This document shows, piece by piece, positions 27,001 through 35,722 of a stretch of 64,000 nt of DNA (position 1 is its first letter; every line of letters starts with the position of its first letter). Source of the stretch: Muribaculaceae bacterium (GTDB lineage Bacteria > Bacteroidota > Bacteroidia > Bacteroidales > Muribaculaceae); assembly GCA_017399915.1 (NCBI GenBank), contig JAFQAS010000058.1, positions 62,001 through 126,000 on the forward strand, written 5' to 3'. Under the pieces are notes generated by a model that had not been told where the DNA came from, did not search any database, and worked only from the letters and a program-made list of their open reading frames with translations. The position numbers were made by a program, and so were the translations under genes.

Positions 27001-27392
27001 AGCGCAGGCTATAAGCCGGGTTATGTCGCCGTGGTACTATCCCCGATGGGGAGATGCCACGGCGTTTCGTCATTTATCTTAACGATGTGTCGCCACACCG
27101 CTTGAAACGTGCGTTTCAGCACTCTACCCCCCGACAATGGACGAGCAGCCCTTAAATGCCGGTATACTTGAGCTTGCAACCCATAAGGTGTGCGGCATGC
27201 AATATCGCTATTGCACCCGGTGGGCTCTTACTCCACCTTTTCACCCTTACCTCCGTGTGGAGGCGGTTATTTTCTGTCACACTTCTCTACCGTTACCGAT
27301 AGCTTCCCGTTAAGAAATATGGTGCTCTGTGTTGCCCGGACTTTCCTCTCACCCCTCATGCGTGAGTGAGCGACGAAACGCCCGCGCTGCTT
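27001..27392 (-). ncRNA. rnpB: RNase P RNA (bacterial class A)
   Basis: Catalytic RNA that matures tRNA 5' ends. On the minus strand the 5' part has the universally conserved GAGGAAAGTCCGGGC (27334-27348) and the 3' end has ATAACCCGGCTTAT (27011-27024). The two ends pair to form helix P1 (AGCGCGGGC at 27380-27388 with GCCTGCGCT at 27001-27009, one G-U pair). A -7 box just upstream sets the 5' end near 27392 to within a few bases. A T-rich tract (TTTTATTTT) follows the 3' end. Confidence 0.95.
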
Positions 27393-27400
27393 TTACACTG

Positions 27401-27408
27401 CAAAGATA
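27401..27408 (-). promoter_or_regulatory. -7 box of the rnpB promoter
   Basis: TATCTTTG on the minus strand, a perfect TAnnTTTG, about 9 bases before the proposed RNA 5' end. Confidence 0.7.
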
Positions 27409-27483
27409 GTTATTTTGGTGTAAAAAATAAAAGGTTGTGAAGTAAATTGCTTCTCAACCTTTTTATAAGATATCTCGCTGCGC

Positions 27484-30162
27484 TTATCGACCGCTTTCGG
27501 TTACTTTTTCTTTGATGAGTTTGTTGAAGTCATCGCTAGCGAGTAGTTGTTCCATTGTCAAGTGCATGCGATAGCGCCAGTAGTGGCGTGGGTTGGCAGG
27601 CACGTTGATTTGCTCTTCGAGTGGGTTTTCGCGACGGAGCGCACCATCGATTGAGAGCCAATCTTGCAATGGAAGGATACACAACATTGATGGAGAGTTG
27701 AGGTGTAGGCTCACAATCTTATCACATACCCATGGTTCGGCAAAGTAGGGTGCTTCGCCACCGGCTTGTAGGGTGTTGTTGAAGAAATGTTGAGTCTTTT
27801 CGTGGTCTTCTTCCCACCATTGGCGTATGCCACCCATGTCGTGAGTTGATGTAGTACAAACCGATTGATATGGGTAGTGCCATGTGTTGCCAAATTCGGC
27901 TTTAGGGTCTTTTGGCATACGTTGGATTTCGAGCGAAAGGATTTGAAGTGCACTCATCACGGCAGGAACGCAATCGGGTATCATGCCGAGGTCTTCGGCA
28001 CACACAAGCATGTCGGTAGCATCGGTCAATGCAGGGAGCTTCCACATTGCTTTGCCATACCAGAAGTCGTTGTGACGATGGTAGTAGAAGTCGTTGTAAA
28101 GACGATCGAAACACCATTTTTCGTAATCATTCAATGAACGATAGATATATGTGTATTGAGCCGAGATGCGTGGGTGATATTTGCCTTTTTCGTCGGGGTC
28201 TTCAACGAATAGCACATCGTCGATTAAGCCGAGGAGGGCATTGCATATCTTGTCGTTTTTCTCGTTCTTTTCTTGTGTAGCGAAGTAGTTGACCACTTTG
28301 CGTTGAGTGTTGAACTCATCCTTGAGTTTATAGCGGCCGTAACCTACGCTATTGAGGAATACATTGCGCACCTCGTCGGTAAATTCACCGAAGAAGTCGT
28401 GCAAGAAGTAGTCCATAATATAAGGAGTAGTTTGAAGGTCTACATCAAGCCAGAAGTCGTATCCGTAGCGCAATTCTTCGGGAGTGAAAGGTAGGGCTGG
28501 GCTGAATACCCCAAGCAAGCCATGGACGGCGTCCATAGGAATTTGCCAAATGCGGAAGAAGCCGAGCACGTGGTCGATGCGGTAAGCGTCGAAATATTCC
28601 GACATTTTGCGGAAGCGAGCTTTCCACCATGCGAAGCCGTCTTTGTTCATCTCTTCCCAGTTATATGTTGGGAAGCCCCAGTTTTGGCCTAATACTGAGA
28701 AGTCATCGGGTGGTGCACCGGCTTGGCAATCCATGTTGAATAATCGAGGAGAAATCCAAGCGTCGACACTTGTGCGTGAGATGCCGATGGGGATATCACC
28801 TTTTATTGCTACCCCTTTGCTATGTGCATAGTCGCGCACATGGCGCATTTGTTTGTCGAGGTTGTATTGTATGTAATATACGTAGTTTATTTCGTTTTTG
28901 TGCTCTTTGACGAATTTTGCTACCTTTTTTTCGTCGTAGTTGGCATATTCGCCCCAATTCATGAAATCGGGTGTTTGGAACTTATCGCGAAGCACGCAGA
29001 AAGCAGCGTAAGGAGTTAGCCAATCGGCATTGCGGCTTACGAAGTCGTTAAATTCTTTAGAAGCAACAACTTTGTCACCTTCTTGAGCGAATATTTCACG
29101 AGTGAAAGCGATTTTGCCTTGGTTTACTCTTTCGTAGTCAATCTCTTTAAGCTCGTTGAGCTCTTTGCCGAGATTGTCGTAATAGGCTTGTCGTTCAGGG
29201 TCGTTTAGTGTGCCAAGTTCTTGAAGGCGCAAATACATGGGGTGAAGCGCAAATGTTGAATTTGCATTGTAGGGATATGAGTCGGTCCATGTATGAGTCA
29301 TTGTAGTGTCGTTGATAGGGAGTAGTTGCAAGAATTTTTGACCTGTCACAACAGCCCAATCAATCATTTTCTTCAAATCATAGAAATCACCAGCGCCGAA
29401 GTCTTCTTCAGTGCGTACAGAGAACACAGGAATAGCAACACCGGCACCACGCCATGGGGCTTGTGGATTGATGAATCGCATGCCTGAAACTACAAGCACT
29501 TCATTCTTTTGTGATGGAGTGATGTAGAATACTCTGTTATCTCCACCTTCCCATGCGACTACCTCTTTGGTGTCTTTTTTGAGAATTATGAATTTGTATT
29601 CAAAGTTAGGCTCGAGAGCTTTGAAATCGATATTGACGTCCCATTCAGGGAAATTTGCGTCGTTCATTTCAACTGCCTTGCTTGCGTCCCAATTGCCAAG
29701 GGCGTCAATGCCACCACATATTGCTAATACTTCATCGTTGTTTACCATTGGAGCTGATACGCGAATATTGACAATGCCATATTTCATTGTCAAAGGTTTT
29801 TGACGTTCGGCTCTATGGCAAATACAGTCGGTGAACGCCGAAGAGTAATATGGGCGATCCCATGGTTGATCTTGCCAACGGTCGAATATTTCGTAGTTTT
29901 TTGCACTGCGACCACGACGGAATGAGTGTCCTTTTCCCCATTCTTTTTTAGTATAACCGTTTTCGTGGCGGATAAAATAGTGGTATTGGAAATCGGGAGT
30001 AGAGTCGTCAATGTCAAGTTCTATTGACCAAGACTCACTGCCATCAAGGTTGAGTTGTTTTGCTTGGCTTTCGTCGTTGTTGCCAAGTTCGGGAATGTTA
30101 CCCGAAATATATACCGATTCTCCCCAATTAGTGCGGTAGTCGATATTAAATGAGATTTTCAT
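27484..30162 (-). CDS. malQ: 4-alpha-glucanotransferase (GH77) with two N-terminal starch-binding domains
   Basis: Amylomaltase that transfers alpha-1,4-glucan segments between maltooligosaccharides; cytoplasmic, as there is no signal peptide. The 892 residues hold two CBM20 domains (about 1-105 and 125-230) followed by the GH77 barrel. Catalytic residues are readable: nucleophile D530 in YRIDHVLGFFR, acid/base E723 in CAEDLG and D775 in STHDMGG. The domain order resembles plant DPE2 and Bacteroidota MalQ rather than the shorter E. coli enzyme. It stands alone, with a terminator of nrdJ upstream. It complements the secreted pullulanase at 0.6-2.6 kb in glucan use. Confidence 0.95.
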   Translation of the reverse strand: MKISFNIDYRTNWGESVYISGNIPELGNNDESQAKQLNLDGSESWSIELDIDDSTPDFQYHYFIRHENGYTKKEWGKGHSFRRGRSAKNYEIFDRWQDQPWDRPYYSSAFTDCICHRAERQKPLTMKYGIVNIRVSAPMVNNDEVLAICGGIDALGNWDASKAVEMNDANFPEWDVNIDFKALEPNFEYKFIILKKDTKEVVAWEGGDNRVFYITPSQKNEVLVVSGMRFINPQAPWRGAGVAIPVFSVRTEEDFGAGDFYDLKKMIDWAVVTGQKFLQLLPINDTTMTHTWTDSYPYNANSTFALHPMYLRLQELGTLNDPERQAYYDNLGKELNELKEIDYERVNQGKIAFTREIFAQEGDKVVASKEFNDFVSRNADWLTPYAAFCVLRDKFQTPDFMNWGEYANYDEKKVAKFVKEHKNEINYVYYIQYNLDKQMRHVRDYAHSKGVAIKGDIPIGISRTSVDAWISPRLFNMDCQAGAPPDDFSVLGQNWGFPTYNWEEMNKDGFAWWKARFRKMSEYFDAYRIDHVLGFFRIWQIPMDAVHGLLGVFSPALPFTPEELRYGYDFWLDVDLQTTPYIMDYFLHDFFGEFTDEVRNVFLNSVGYGRYKLKDEFNTQRKVVNYFATQEKNEKNDKICNALLGLIDDVLFVEDPDEKGKYHPRISAQYTYIYRSLNDYEKWCFDRLYNDFYYHRHNDFWYGKAMWKLPALTDATDMLVCAEDLGMIPDCVPAVMSALQILSLEIQRMPKDPKAEFGNTWHYPYQSVCTTSTHDMGGIRQWWEEDHEKTQHFFNNTLQAGGEAPYFAEPWVCDKIVSLHLNSPSMLCILPLQDWLSIDGALRRENPLEEQINVPANPRHYWRYRMHLTMEQLLASDDFNKLIKEKVTESGR

Positions 30163-30250
30163 AATTTATGGTTTTATCTTTAAGTAATTTTTTGTTTAAA
30201 CTATCTGTTATTAGAATCAACGCTTAAAATTACACATTATTTCTAAAAGT

Positions 30251-30290
30251 AACGGCTAAATTTTGAGAAAAAAATCAAAATTTAGCCGTT
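30251..30290 (-). terminator. Terminator after nrdJ
   Basis: A perfect 16-base stem (AACGGCTAAATTTTGA / TCAAAATTTAGCCGTT) with an 8-base loop, 30 bases past the nrdJ stop. The T-run is short (TTTT, then A/T-rich). Confidence 0.75.
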
Positions 30291-30320
30291 TTCTGAGATT
30301 TTTATTCAATTAATGCTTCA

Positions 30321-32852
30321 TTATCCACATTTTGAAGTGCCACATGAAGTACAAATAAGACATCCTTCTTGATAAATTAATGTTTCTTGTCCGCAGTTAG
30401 GACAAGTTTGTCCTTTTGCTTTCATACCATTTGGAAGGTATTTTTTCAAGGCACGTTCTACACCCATTTTCCATGTGTTGATTGATTGGCTATCGAGCTC
30501 AAGACTACCAATAAGTTTCAATACTTGGTCGATAGGCATGCCATAGCGCAATACTCCTGAGATGAGTTTAGCATAGTTCCAATATTCAGGATTGAATTTG
30601 TCAGACAAACCTTCGATAGTGGTTTTGTAGCCACGCTTGTTGATGAATTGGAAGTCATAGCGTTTATTGCCATTCTCATCAATAGCTTTGATGATTTTGC
30701 CTCGTGTTACAGATTTTGGACAGAAGATGCCATCTTCGTCATCGGCAAGACCTGTGAAAATTTCGTAAGGTTCACCATCAATAAGACCTACAAACGCAAT
30801 CCATTTCTCTTTGTTGTTTTGGAATCTTACCACATCGGCTTCGAGCTCGATTGGGCGTTTTGCGATATGAGGTTTGATCTCTTCAGTCTTAGTGTCGGAT
30901 TTCTTTTCAAGTGAAACGAGTACACCTGCGCGAGAACCATCGCGATAAACGGTACATCCTTTACAACCCGATTTCCATGCTTCAACATATAGTTTGTTCA
31001 CGAGTTCTTCGCTTACGTCGGCAGGGAGGTTGATTGTTACAGAAATAGAGTGGTCAACCCATTTTTGTACACGTCCTTGCATTTTTACTTTTTCGAGCCA
31101 ATCGACATCGTTTGAAGTTGCTTTGTTGTAAGGTGATTTTGCAACCAATTCTTCAAGTTCTTCTTGGCTATAGTTTTTCTTAACCTCGATGTTGTTGATC
31201 TTCATCCAATCAACAAATTTTGGGTGGTAAACTACATATTCTTCAAATGCATCGCCGGTTTCATCAGTAAAGTCAACATGCACATCGGTGTCGTTGGGGT
31301 TTACTTTGCGACGACGTTTGTATACAGGTAAGAATACCGGTTCGATACCTGACGTTGTTCTTGTCATAAGGCTTGTTGTTCCGGTAGGAGCAATGGTGAG
31401 ACAAGCGATATTGCGACGACCATATTTAACCATATTTTCATATAGTTCAGGCGATTCATCTTTCAAGCGATTGATGAATGGATTGTTTTTCTCGCGTTCA
31501 GCATCGAAAATTTCGAATGCCCCACGTTGACGAGCGAGCTCAACTGATGAACCATATGCAGCTAATGCCAATGTCTTGTGAACTTTTTCTGAGAAATCAG
31601 TAGCTTCAGCAGTACCATAACGATATCCAAGGGCGGCAAGCATATCACCTTCGGCAGTTGTGCCTACACCGGTACGACGGCCTTTGAGTGTTTTAGTTCT
31701 GATTTTGTCCCAAAGATTACGTTCGATAGATTTTACTTCTTCGGTTTCAGGGTCGGAGTCGATCTTTTCAAGGATTTTATCGATTTTTTCCATTTCGAGG
31801 TCGATGATATCGTCCATGATACGTTGAGCCTTAGCTACGTGTTCTTTGAATAGGTCGAAATCGAAGTATGCTTCGGGAGTGAATGGGTTCTGTACATAAG
31901 AATATAGGTTGATAGCAAGTAGACGGCAGCTATCGTAAGGACACAATGGAATCTCACCACATGGATTGGTTGAAATGGTGCGGAATCCTAAGTCGGCATA
32001 ACAATCGGGAACTGATTCGCGTGTGATAGTATCCCAGAATAAGATGCCGGGTTCGGCCGATTTCCATGCGTTGTGAATGATTTTAGCCCAAATTTCAGAA
32101 GCGTTAACCTCTTTTGTCATAACCGGGTTGGGGCTGTCAACAGGATATTGTTGTATGTAAGGCTTGCCTTCAACAGCCGCTTGCATAAATGCATCGTCTA
32201 TTCTAACTGAAACGTTGGCGCCTGTAACTTTGCCTTCAGTCATTTTTGCGTCGATAAATGATTCAGAGTCGGGGTGCTTGATGCTCACCGAAATCATCAA
32301 TGCTCCGCGACGACCATCTTGAGCTACTTCGCGGGTTGAGTTTGAATAACGTTCCATGAAGGGAACAAGGCCGGTAGATGTGAGCGCCGAGTTTTTTACG
32401 GGAGTGCCTTTGGGGCGAATGTGCGACAAGTCATGCCCAACACCACCACGACGTTTCATCAATTGAACTTGTTCTTCATCAATACGAATGATGCCGCCAT
32501 ATGAGTCGGGGTTGCCATCAATACCAATAACAAAACAGTTAGAAAGAGAACCCACTTGGTGATTGTTGCCAATGCCCGACATTGGACTACCTTGAGGAAC
32601 TATATATTTGAAGTTTTGAAGAAGCCCCATGAGCTCTTCTTTCGACATGGGAGATTCATATTTGTTTTCAATGCGTACAATCTCGTCGGCAATGCGATTG
32701 TGCATATCCTCCGGAGTTTGTTCATATATGTTACCATATGAATCTTTGAGTGCATACTTGCTTACCCACACGCGAGCGGCAAGCTCATCTCCGTTAAAGT
32801 ATTTCAACGAGGCTTCATATGCCTCATCGTAAGAGTAGATTTTCTGTTCCAC
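30321..32852 (-). CDS. nrdJ: Adenosylcobalamin-dependent (class II) ribonucleoside-diphosphate reductase
   Basis: Makes deoxyribonucleotides using a cobalamin-derived thiyl radical, without need for oxygen. The 843 residues show GGVGHDLSHIRPKG, the active-site N296-P-C298-G-E300 with thiyl C298, the redox pair C106 and C309, and a C-terminal CxxC-rich tail (from ~817, pattern CPNCG...CTSCGTSKCG) that passes on reducing equivalents. The family is the NrdJ type that acts on diphosphates. It stands alone with its own promoter and terminator, and implies that the organism makes or takes up cobalamin. No cobalamin riboswitch fits its ~95-base leader. Confidence 0.95.
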   Translation of the reverse strand: MEQKIYSYDEAYEASLKYFNGDELAARVWVSKYALKDSYGNIYEQTPEDMHNRIADEIVRIENKYESPMSKEELMGLLQNFKYIVPQGSPMSGIGNNHQVGSLSNCFVIGIDGNPDSYGGIIRIDEEQVQLMKRRGGVGHDLSHIRPKGTPVKNSALTSTGLVPFMERYSNSTREVAQDGRRGALMISVSIKHPDSESFIDAKMTEGKVTGANVSVRIDDAFMQAAVEGKPYIQQYPVDSPNPVMTKEVNASEIWAKIIHNAWKSAEPGILFWDTITRESVPDCYADLGFRTISTNPCGEIPLCPYDSCRLLAINLYSYVQNPFTPEAYFDFDLFKEHVAKAQRIMDDIIDLEMEKIDKILEKIDSDPETEEVKSIERNLWDKIRTKTLKGRRTGVGTTAEGDMLAALGYRYGTAEATDFSEKVHKTLALAAYGSSVELARQRGAFEIFDAEREKNNPFINRLKDESPELYENMVKYGRRNIACLTIAPTGTTSLMTRTTSGIEPVFLPVYKRRRKVNPNDTDVHVDFTDETGDAFEEYVVYHPKFVDWMKINNIEVKKNYSQEELEELVAKSPYNKATSNDVDWLEKVKMQGRVQKWVDHSISVTINLPADVSEELVNKLYVEAWKSGCKGCTVYRDGSRAGVLVSLEKKSDTKTEEIKPHIAKRPIELEADVVRFQNNKEKWIAFVGLIDGEPYEIFTGLADDEDGIFCPKSVTRGKIIKAIDENGNKRYDFQFINKRGYKTTIEGLSDKFNPEYWNYAKLISGVLRYGMPIDQVLKLIGSLELDSQSINTWKMGVERALKKYLPNGMKAKGQTCPNCGQETLIYQEGCLICTSCGTSKCG

Positions 32853-32951
32853 GATTTTGTTTTTTTATTAGAATGGTTAGAGGTTAGATTTAATATGAAA
32901 AATGTTGCTAAAAAATTACTTTGCAAAATTCTGAAAAAAAAATTATCCTAC

Positions 32952-32981
32952 CAAATTTATTTACAAATATTTTTCTACAAA
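32952..32981 (-). promoter_or_regulatory. Promoter of nrdJ
   Basis: On the minus strand a TTTG (32978-32981) is followed after 18 bases by TAAATTTG (32952-32959), close to the Bacteroidota consensus. The start codon is about 100 bases further. Confidence 0.5.
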
Positions 32982-33135
32982 TTTGTAAAGTTTTCCAAAA
33001 TAAAATGCTAACATATTGATTAATAGTTGAATGATATTTTACTGTAGTGGCAAAAGTTTTCCAAAACGAAAAACTTATAAATATTTATTGTTTATGCAAA
33101 TGATATTTATGGTTGCATTGTTGTGACATTTTAGC

Positions 33136-33143
33136 TACCTTTG
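33136..33143 (+). promoter_or_regulatory. -7 box of the nitroreductase gene
   Basis: TACCTTTG, a perfect TAnnTTTG, 23 bases before the ATG at 33167; it lies inside the longer open frame, which supports the shorter start. Confidence 0.6.
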
Positions 33144-33166
33144 TAGTCATAATAAAATTAAACGAT

Positions 33167-33916
33167 ATGAGTGAAAATAATTTCTTTTTGAAACGCAAAA
33201 CAGTCAGAAAATATACAAAAGAAAATATTTCTGACGAAAAGATTGCACAAATGTTGACAGAAGCGTCTCATGCTCCCACAACTGGTAATATGCAACTATA
33301 TAGCGTAGTGACAACTCGAACTCCGGAAGGAAAAGAAAAGTTGTCGCCGGCGCACTTTAATCAACCATCAGTTAAAGGGTGTGATGTGGTGTTGACTTTT
33401 TGTGCTGATTTTAATCGTTTTGTCAAATGGTGTGAGGTGAGTGATGCTGTGCCGGGGTATGACAATTTCCAATCATTTATGACGGCGGTATTAGATGTGA
33501 CAATCTTTGCTCAACAATTTTGTACAATAGCTGAAATGCACGGTTATGGTTGTTGCTATCTTGGAACTACCACATATAATGCACCGCAAATAGCCGAAGC
33601 TTTAAATCTGCCCGATAGGGTAGTGCCTGTTACAACAATAACTTTGGGTGTGCCCGATGGAGATGCACCTACAAGCGATCGCTTGCCTATCGAAGCTATT
33701 TTACACAAAGAATTATATGTAGATTATGATGACGATACTATAAAGTCGCTTTATGCAGAGAAAGAGGCTCGTGAAGATAGTAAAAATTTTGTTGCAGAAA
33801 ACAATAAGCAAACATTGGCTCAAGTCTTTACAGATGTTCGCTATACAAAAGAAGCTAATGAGGTATTTTCAAAGATATATTTTGATTTCATCAAATCAAA
33901 GGGGTTTGAATTATAG
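33167..33916 (+). CDS. Nitroreductase family FMN-dependent oxidoreductase
   Basis: 249 residues. The N-terminal RKTVRKYTKENI and the TGNMQLYSVV segment form the usual FMN phosphate site, followed by a GYGCCYLGTTTYN stretch and VPVTTITLGVP, as in the NfsA-like branch of the family. A long charged C-terminal extension (from ~205) is typical of the NADPH-dependent members. The physiological substrate is unknown. The start at 33167 is chosen because the in-frame upstream ATG at 33113 precedes the -7 promoter box. Stands alone and ends at a strong bidirectional terminator facing dnaA. Confidence 0.87.
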   Translation: MSENNFFLKRKTVRKYTKENISDEKIAQMLTEASHAPTTGNMQLYSVVTTRTPEGKEKLSPAHFNQPSVKGCDVVLTFCADFNRFVKWCEVSDAVPGYDNFQSFMTAVLDVTIFAQQFCTIAEMHGYGCCYLGTTTYNAPQIAEALNLPDRVVPVTTITLGVPDGDAPTSDRLPIEAILHKELYVDYDDDTIKSLYAEKEAREDSKNFVAENNKQTLAQVFTDVRYTKEANEVFSKIYFDFIKSKGFEL

Positions 33917-33931
33917 AGTATTCCTTTAAAG

Positions 33932-33978
33932 AAAAAAACAGTGTAACGATTAGCTAAGTCGTTACACTGTTTTTTTTA
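33932..33978. terminator. Bidirectional terminator between the nitroreductase gene and dnaA
   Basis: Stem AACAGTGTAACGA / TCGTTACACTGTT extended by an A-run on the left and eight T on the right, so it can end both convergent transcripts. Confidence 0.9.
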
Positions 33979-33997
33979 GGGTTGTGATTGTTGAATA

Positions 33998-35383
33998 TTA
34001 ATTTTTTAGAGTTTCTTCGATTTTTTTCACGTCTTCTTGGAGCTGTTTTTCAAACGCTAAGCGTTCGTCTATATTGTTGCACGCATGTAATACGGTTGCG
34101 TGAGTGCGTGAAAGTCGGGTACCGATTGCTGTTAATGGCATTTTTGCCAGTTTTTTAGATAGATACATTATCATTTGTCGAGCATCGGAGATTTCACGTT
34201 TGCGGGTTTTTGTGAAAATTAAATCGGGATCAATTTGATAATATGAGCACACTTCTTGAGTAATCATTTCAAAGTTAATCTGGCGTTTATTGACTTTAAT
34301 CGCATTTGCAAGAACGTTTCGAGCGAGTTCGATAGTGATTTCTTGATTTAGGACTGTTGCATGTGCCATTAAAGATACAATAATGCCTTCAAGTTCTCTA
34401 ATGCTATCTGTTACATTTGTGGCAATAAAATCAAGAACTTCCTCGGGTATAGCAAGCCCGTCTTGTTCAGCTTTTTGGATTAGTACACCTTTGCGAAGCT
34501 CAAAGTCAGGACGTTCAAGCTCAGCTGTCATTCCCCATTTGAAACGAGATAATAGACGCGCTTCCATTCCGTCCATTTGAGATGGGCAGCAGTCGCTTGA
34601 TAAAATCAATTGTTTTTGATTTTGGTGGAGGTGGTTGAATATATGGAAGAACGTGTTTTGTGTCTTTTGCTTTCCAATTAAATCTTGAATATCATCAATG
34701 ATTAGAGTGTCGATGCTTTGATAGAAGTTGATGAATTCGTTGACTTTGCTTCGTGCTACTGCTGCTGTGTATTGGCTTTCAAAGAGTCGGGCGGTAACAT
34801 AAAGCACTCTGTTTTGAGGGTTGTCCTCTTTTATGCGTATACCAATAGCTTGTATGAGGTGAGTTTTGCCAACTCCAGATGGTCCGAATATGAATAGGGG
34901 GTTGAAGGTTTTGCACTTTGGATTTGTAGCAATAGCTTCTCCTATTGTTAGCGCAATTTTATTACTGTTACTCTTATAGTAGTTCTCGAAGTTGTATCTT
35001 GGATTTAATTGAGGGTCAATATTCTCGAGTTGTTCTTGTTTGAATGGGTTTGCCGGGGCGATAGGTGTATTGGTATCAATGTGACTCGGTTTCGAACTCT
35101 TCACTTTTATATTGGTTGAAGGTTCGTCTTTGATCTGGTTGTAGCTATAATATAGCTGGACATCATTGCCGTAGAATTTGCGTAATGCTATGGCTAACAG
35201 TTTGAAATAACGATTTTCAAGCTGTTCTACGAAGAACGAAGAGGGCACAAGCAATTTTAGTGCTCCGTCCTTGTAGCCTAATGAGGAGATGTCCTTAAAC
35301 CAGGCGTCGTATTGTTCGGCAGGAATATTGTCTTTAATGAATTCAAGGCAATTTTCCCACAATTCTTTATGAGTCTTTTCCAT
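33998..35383 (-). CDS. dnaA: Chromosomal replication initiator protein DnaA
   Basis: Binds DnaA boxes and opens the origin. The 461 residues show domain I (about 1-80), a short linker, the AAA domain with Walker A GPSGVGKT (167-174) and Walker B D230/D231, and the C-terminal helix-turn-helix with the DnaA signature from R423 (LSRTHATVLHACNNID). Length is normal. It is a single gene; dnaN, recF and gyrB are not adjacent, as is usual in Bacteroidota. No DnaA-box cluster is visible in the flanking intergenic DNA, so the origin may lie elsewhere. A possible degenerate -7 box CAACTTTG sits at 35419-35426. Confidence 0.97.
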   Translation of the reverse strand: MEKTHKELWENCLEFIKDNIPAEQYDAWFKDISSLGYKDGALKLLVPSSFFVEQLENRYFKLLAIALRKFYGNDVQLYYSYNQIKDEPSTNIKVKSSKPSHIDTNTPIAPANPFKQEQLENIDPQLNPRYNFENYYKSNSNKIALTIGEAIATNPKCKTFNPLFIFGPSGVGKTHLIQAIGIRIKEDNPQNRVLYVTARLFESQYTAAVARSKVNEFINFYQSIDTLIIDDIQDLIGKQKTQNTFFHIFNHLHQNQKQLILSSDCCPSQMDGMEARLLSRFKWGMTAELERPDFELRKGVLIQKAEQDGLAIPEEVLDFIATNVTDSIRELEGIIVSLMAHATVLNQEITIELARNVLANAIKVNKRQINFEMITQEVCSYYQIDPDLIFTKTRKREISDARQMIMYLSKKLAKMPLTAIGTRLSRTHATVLHACNNIDERLAFEKQLQEDVKKIEETLKN

Positions 35384-35722
35384 TGATTTTGTTATAGTTT
35401 AGGCAAACTTTTTCAATACAAAGTTGAGTTTTTTTTTTTATAAAAACAATTCAAAAAATATTTGGAAATTATAAGTTGGATACAACTATGCTGAATTTCA
35501 GTGAATTACGGGAGAAGTAGTAAATATATTAAACTTACGCTTTATATTTTGACGTGTTTGTTGTTGATAATTAGTGTTATAGGTGCATTGTGTTTTTGTG
35601 GGGAGTTGTTTTAATATGTCTTTGTTTATTTGTCAAAATGCCGATAAACCTATTAAATACTATGAGTTCAGGTTATCGGCATTTTTTTCTTATTTAGAAT
35701 ATTTCTAAATAGTATATTTGAA
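35384..35722. other. Intergenic region between MCE gene and dnaA
   Basis: 339 bases, AT-rich, with a T-tract near 35431. It contains a hairpin (35635-35688) whose best T-run points to the plus strand, yet no plus-strand gene precedes it. No DnaA boxes or open frames longer than about 30 codons are visible. It holds the dnaA promoter by position; a small plus-strand RNA is conceivable. Confidence 0.5.
35635..35688. terminator. Hairpin terminator after the MCE gene
   Basis: Stem AATGCCGATAAACCT / AGGTTATCGGCATT with one bulged A. It is followed by seven T on the plus strand and by only four on the minus strand, which is the strand of the amidase-MCE operon that ends here. Confidence 0.65.

Larger units (their letters stand above)
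32853..33166. other. Intergenic region between divergent nrdJ and nitroreductase genes
   Basis: 314 bases, very AT-rich. It contains the two divergent promoter boxes listed separately and several A/T tracts. I see no gene, RNA or riboswitch in it. Confidence 0.6.

Noticed and set aside
30321..30329. Perfect DnaA box TTATCCACA
   Set aside because: It coincides with the last codons and stop of nrdJ (Cys-Gly-stop), is single, and is 3.7 kb from dnaA; most likely chance.
32853..33166. Cobalamin riboswitch upstream of the B12-dependent nrdJ
   Set aside because: A GCCACT-like string occurs on the minus strand near 33050, but the leader after the probable promoter is only ~95 bases, very AT-rich, and lacks the other conserved boxes.
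35384..35722. Replication origin next to dnaA
   Set aside because: The interval is AT-rich but shows no DnaA-box cluster, and gene orientation does not switch there; GC skew of the whole genome would be needed.
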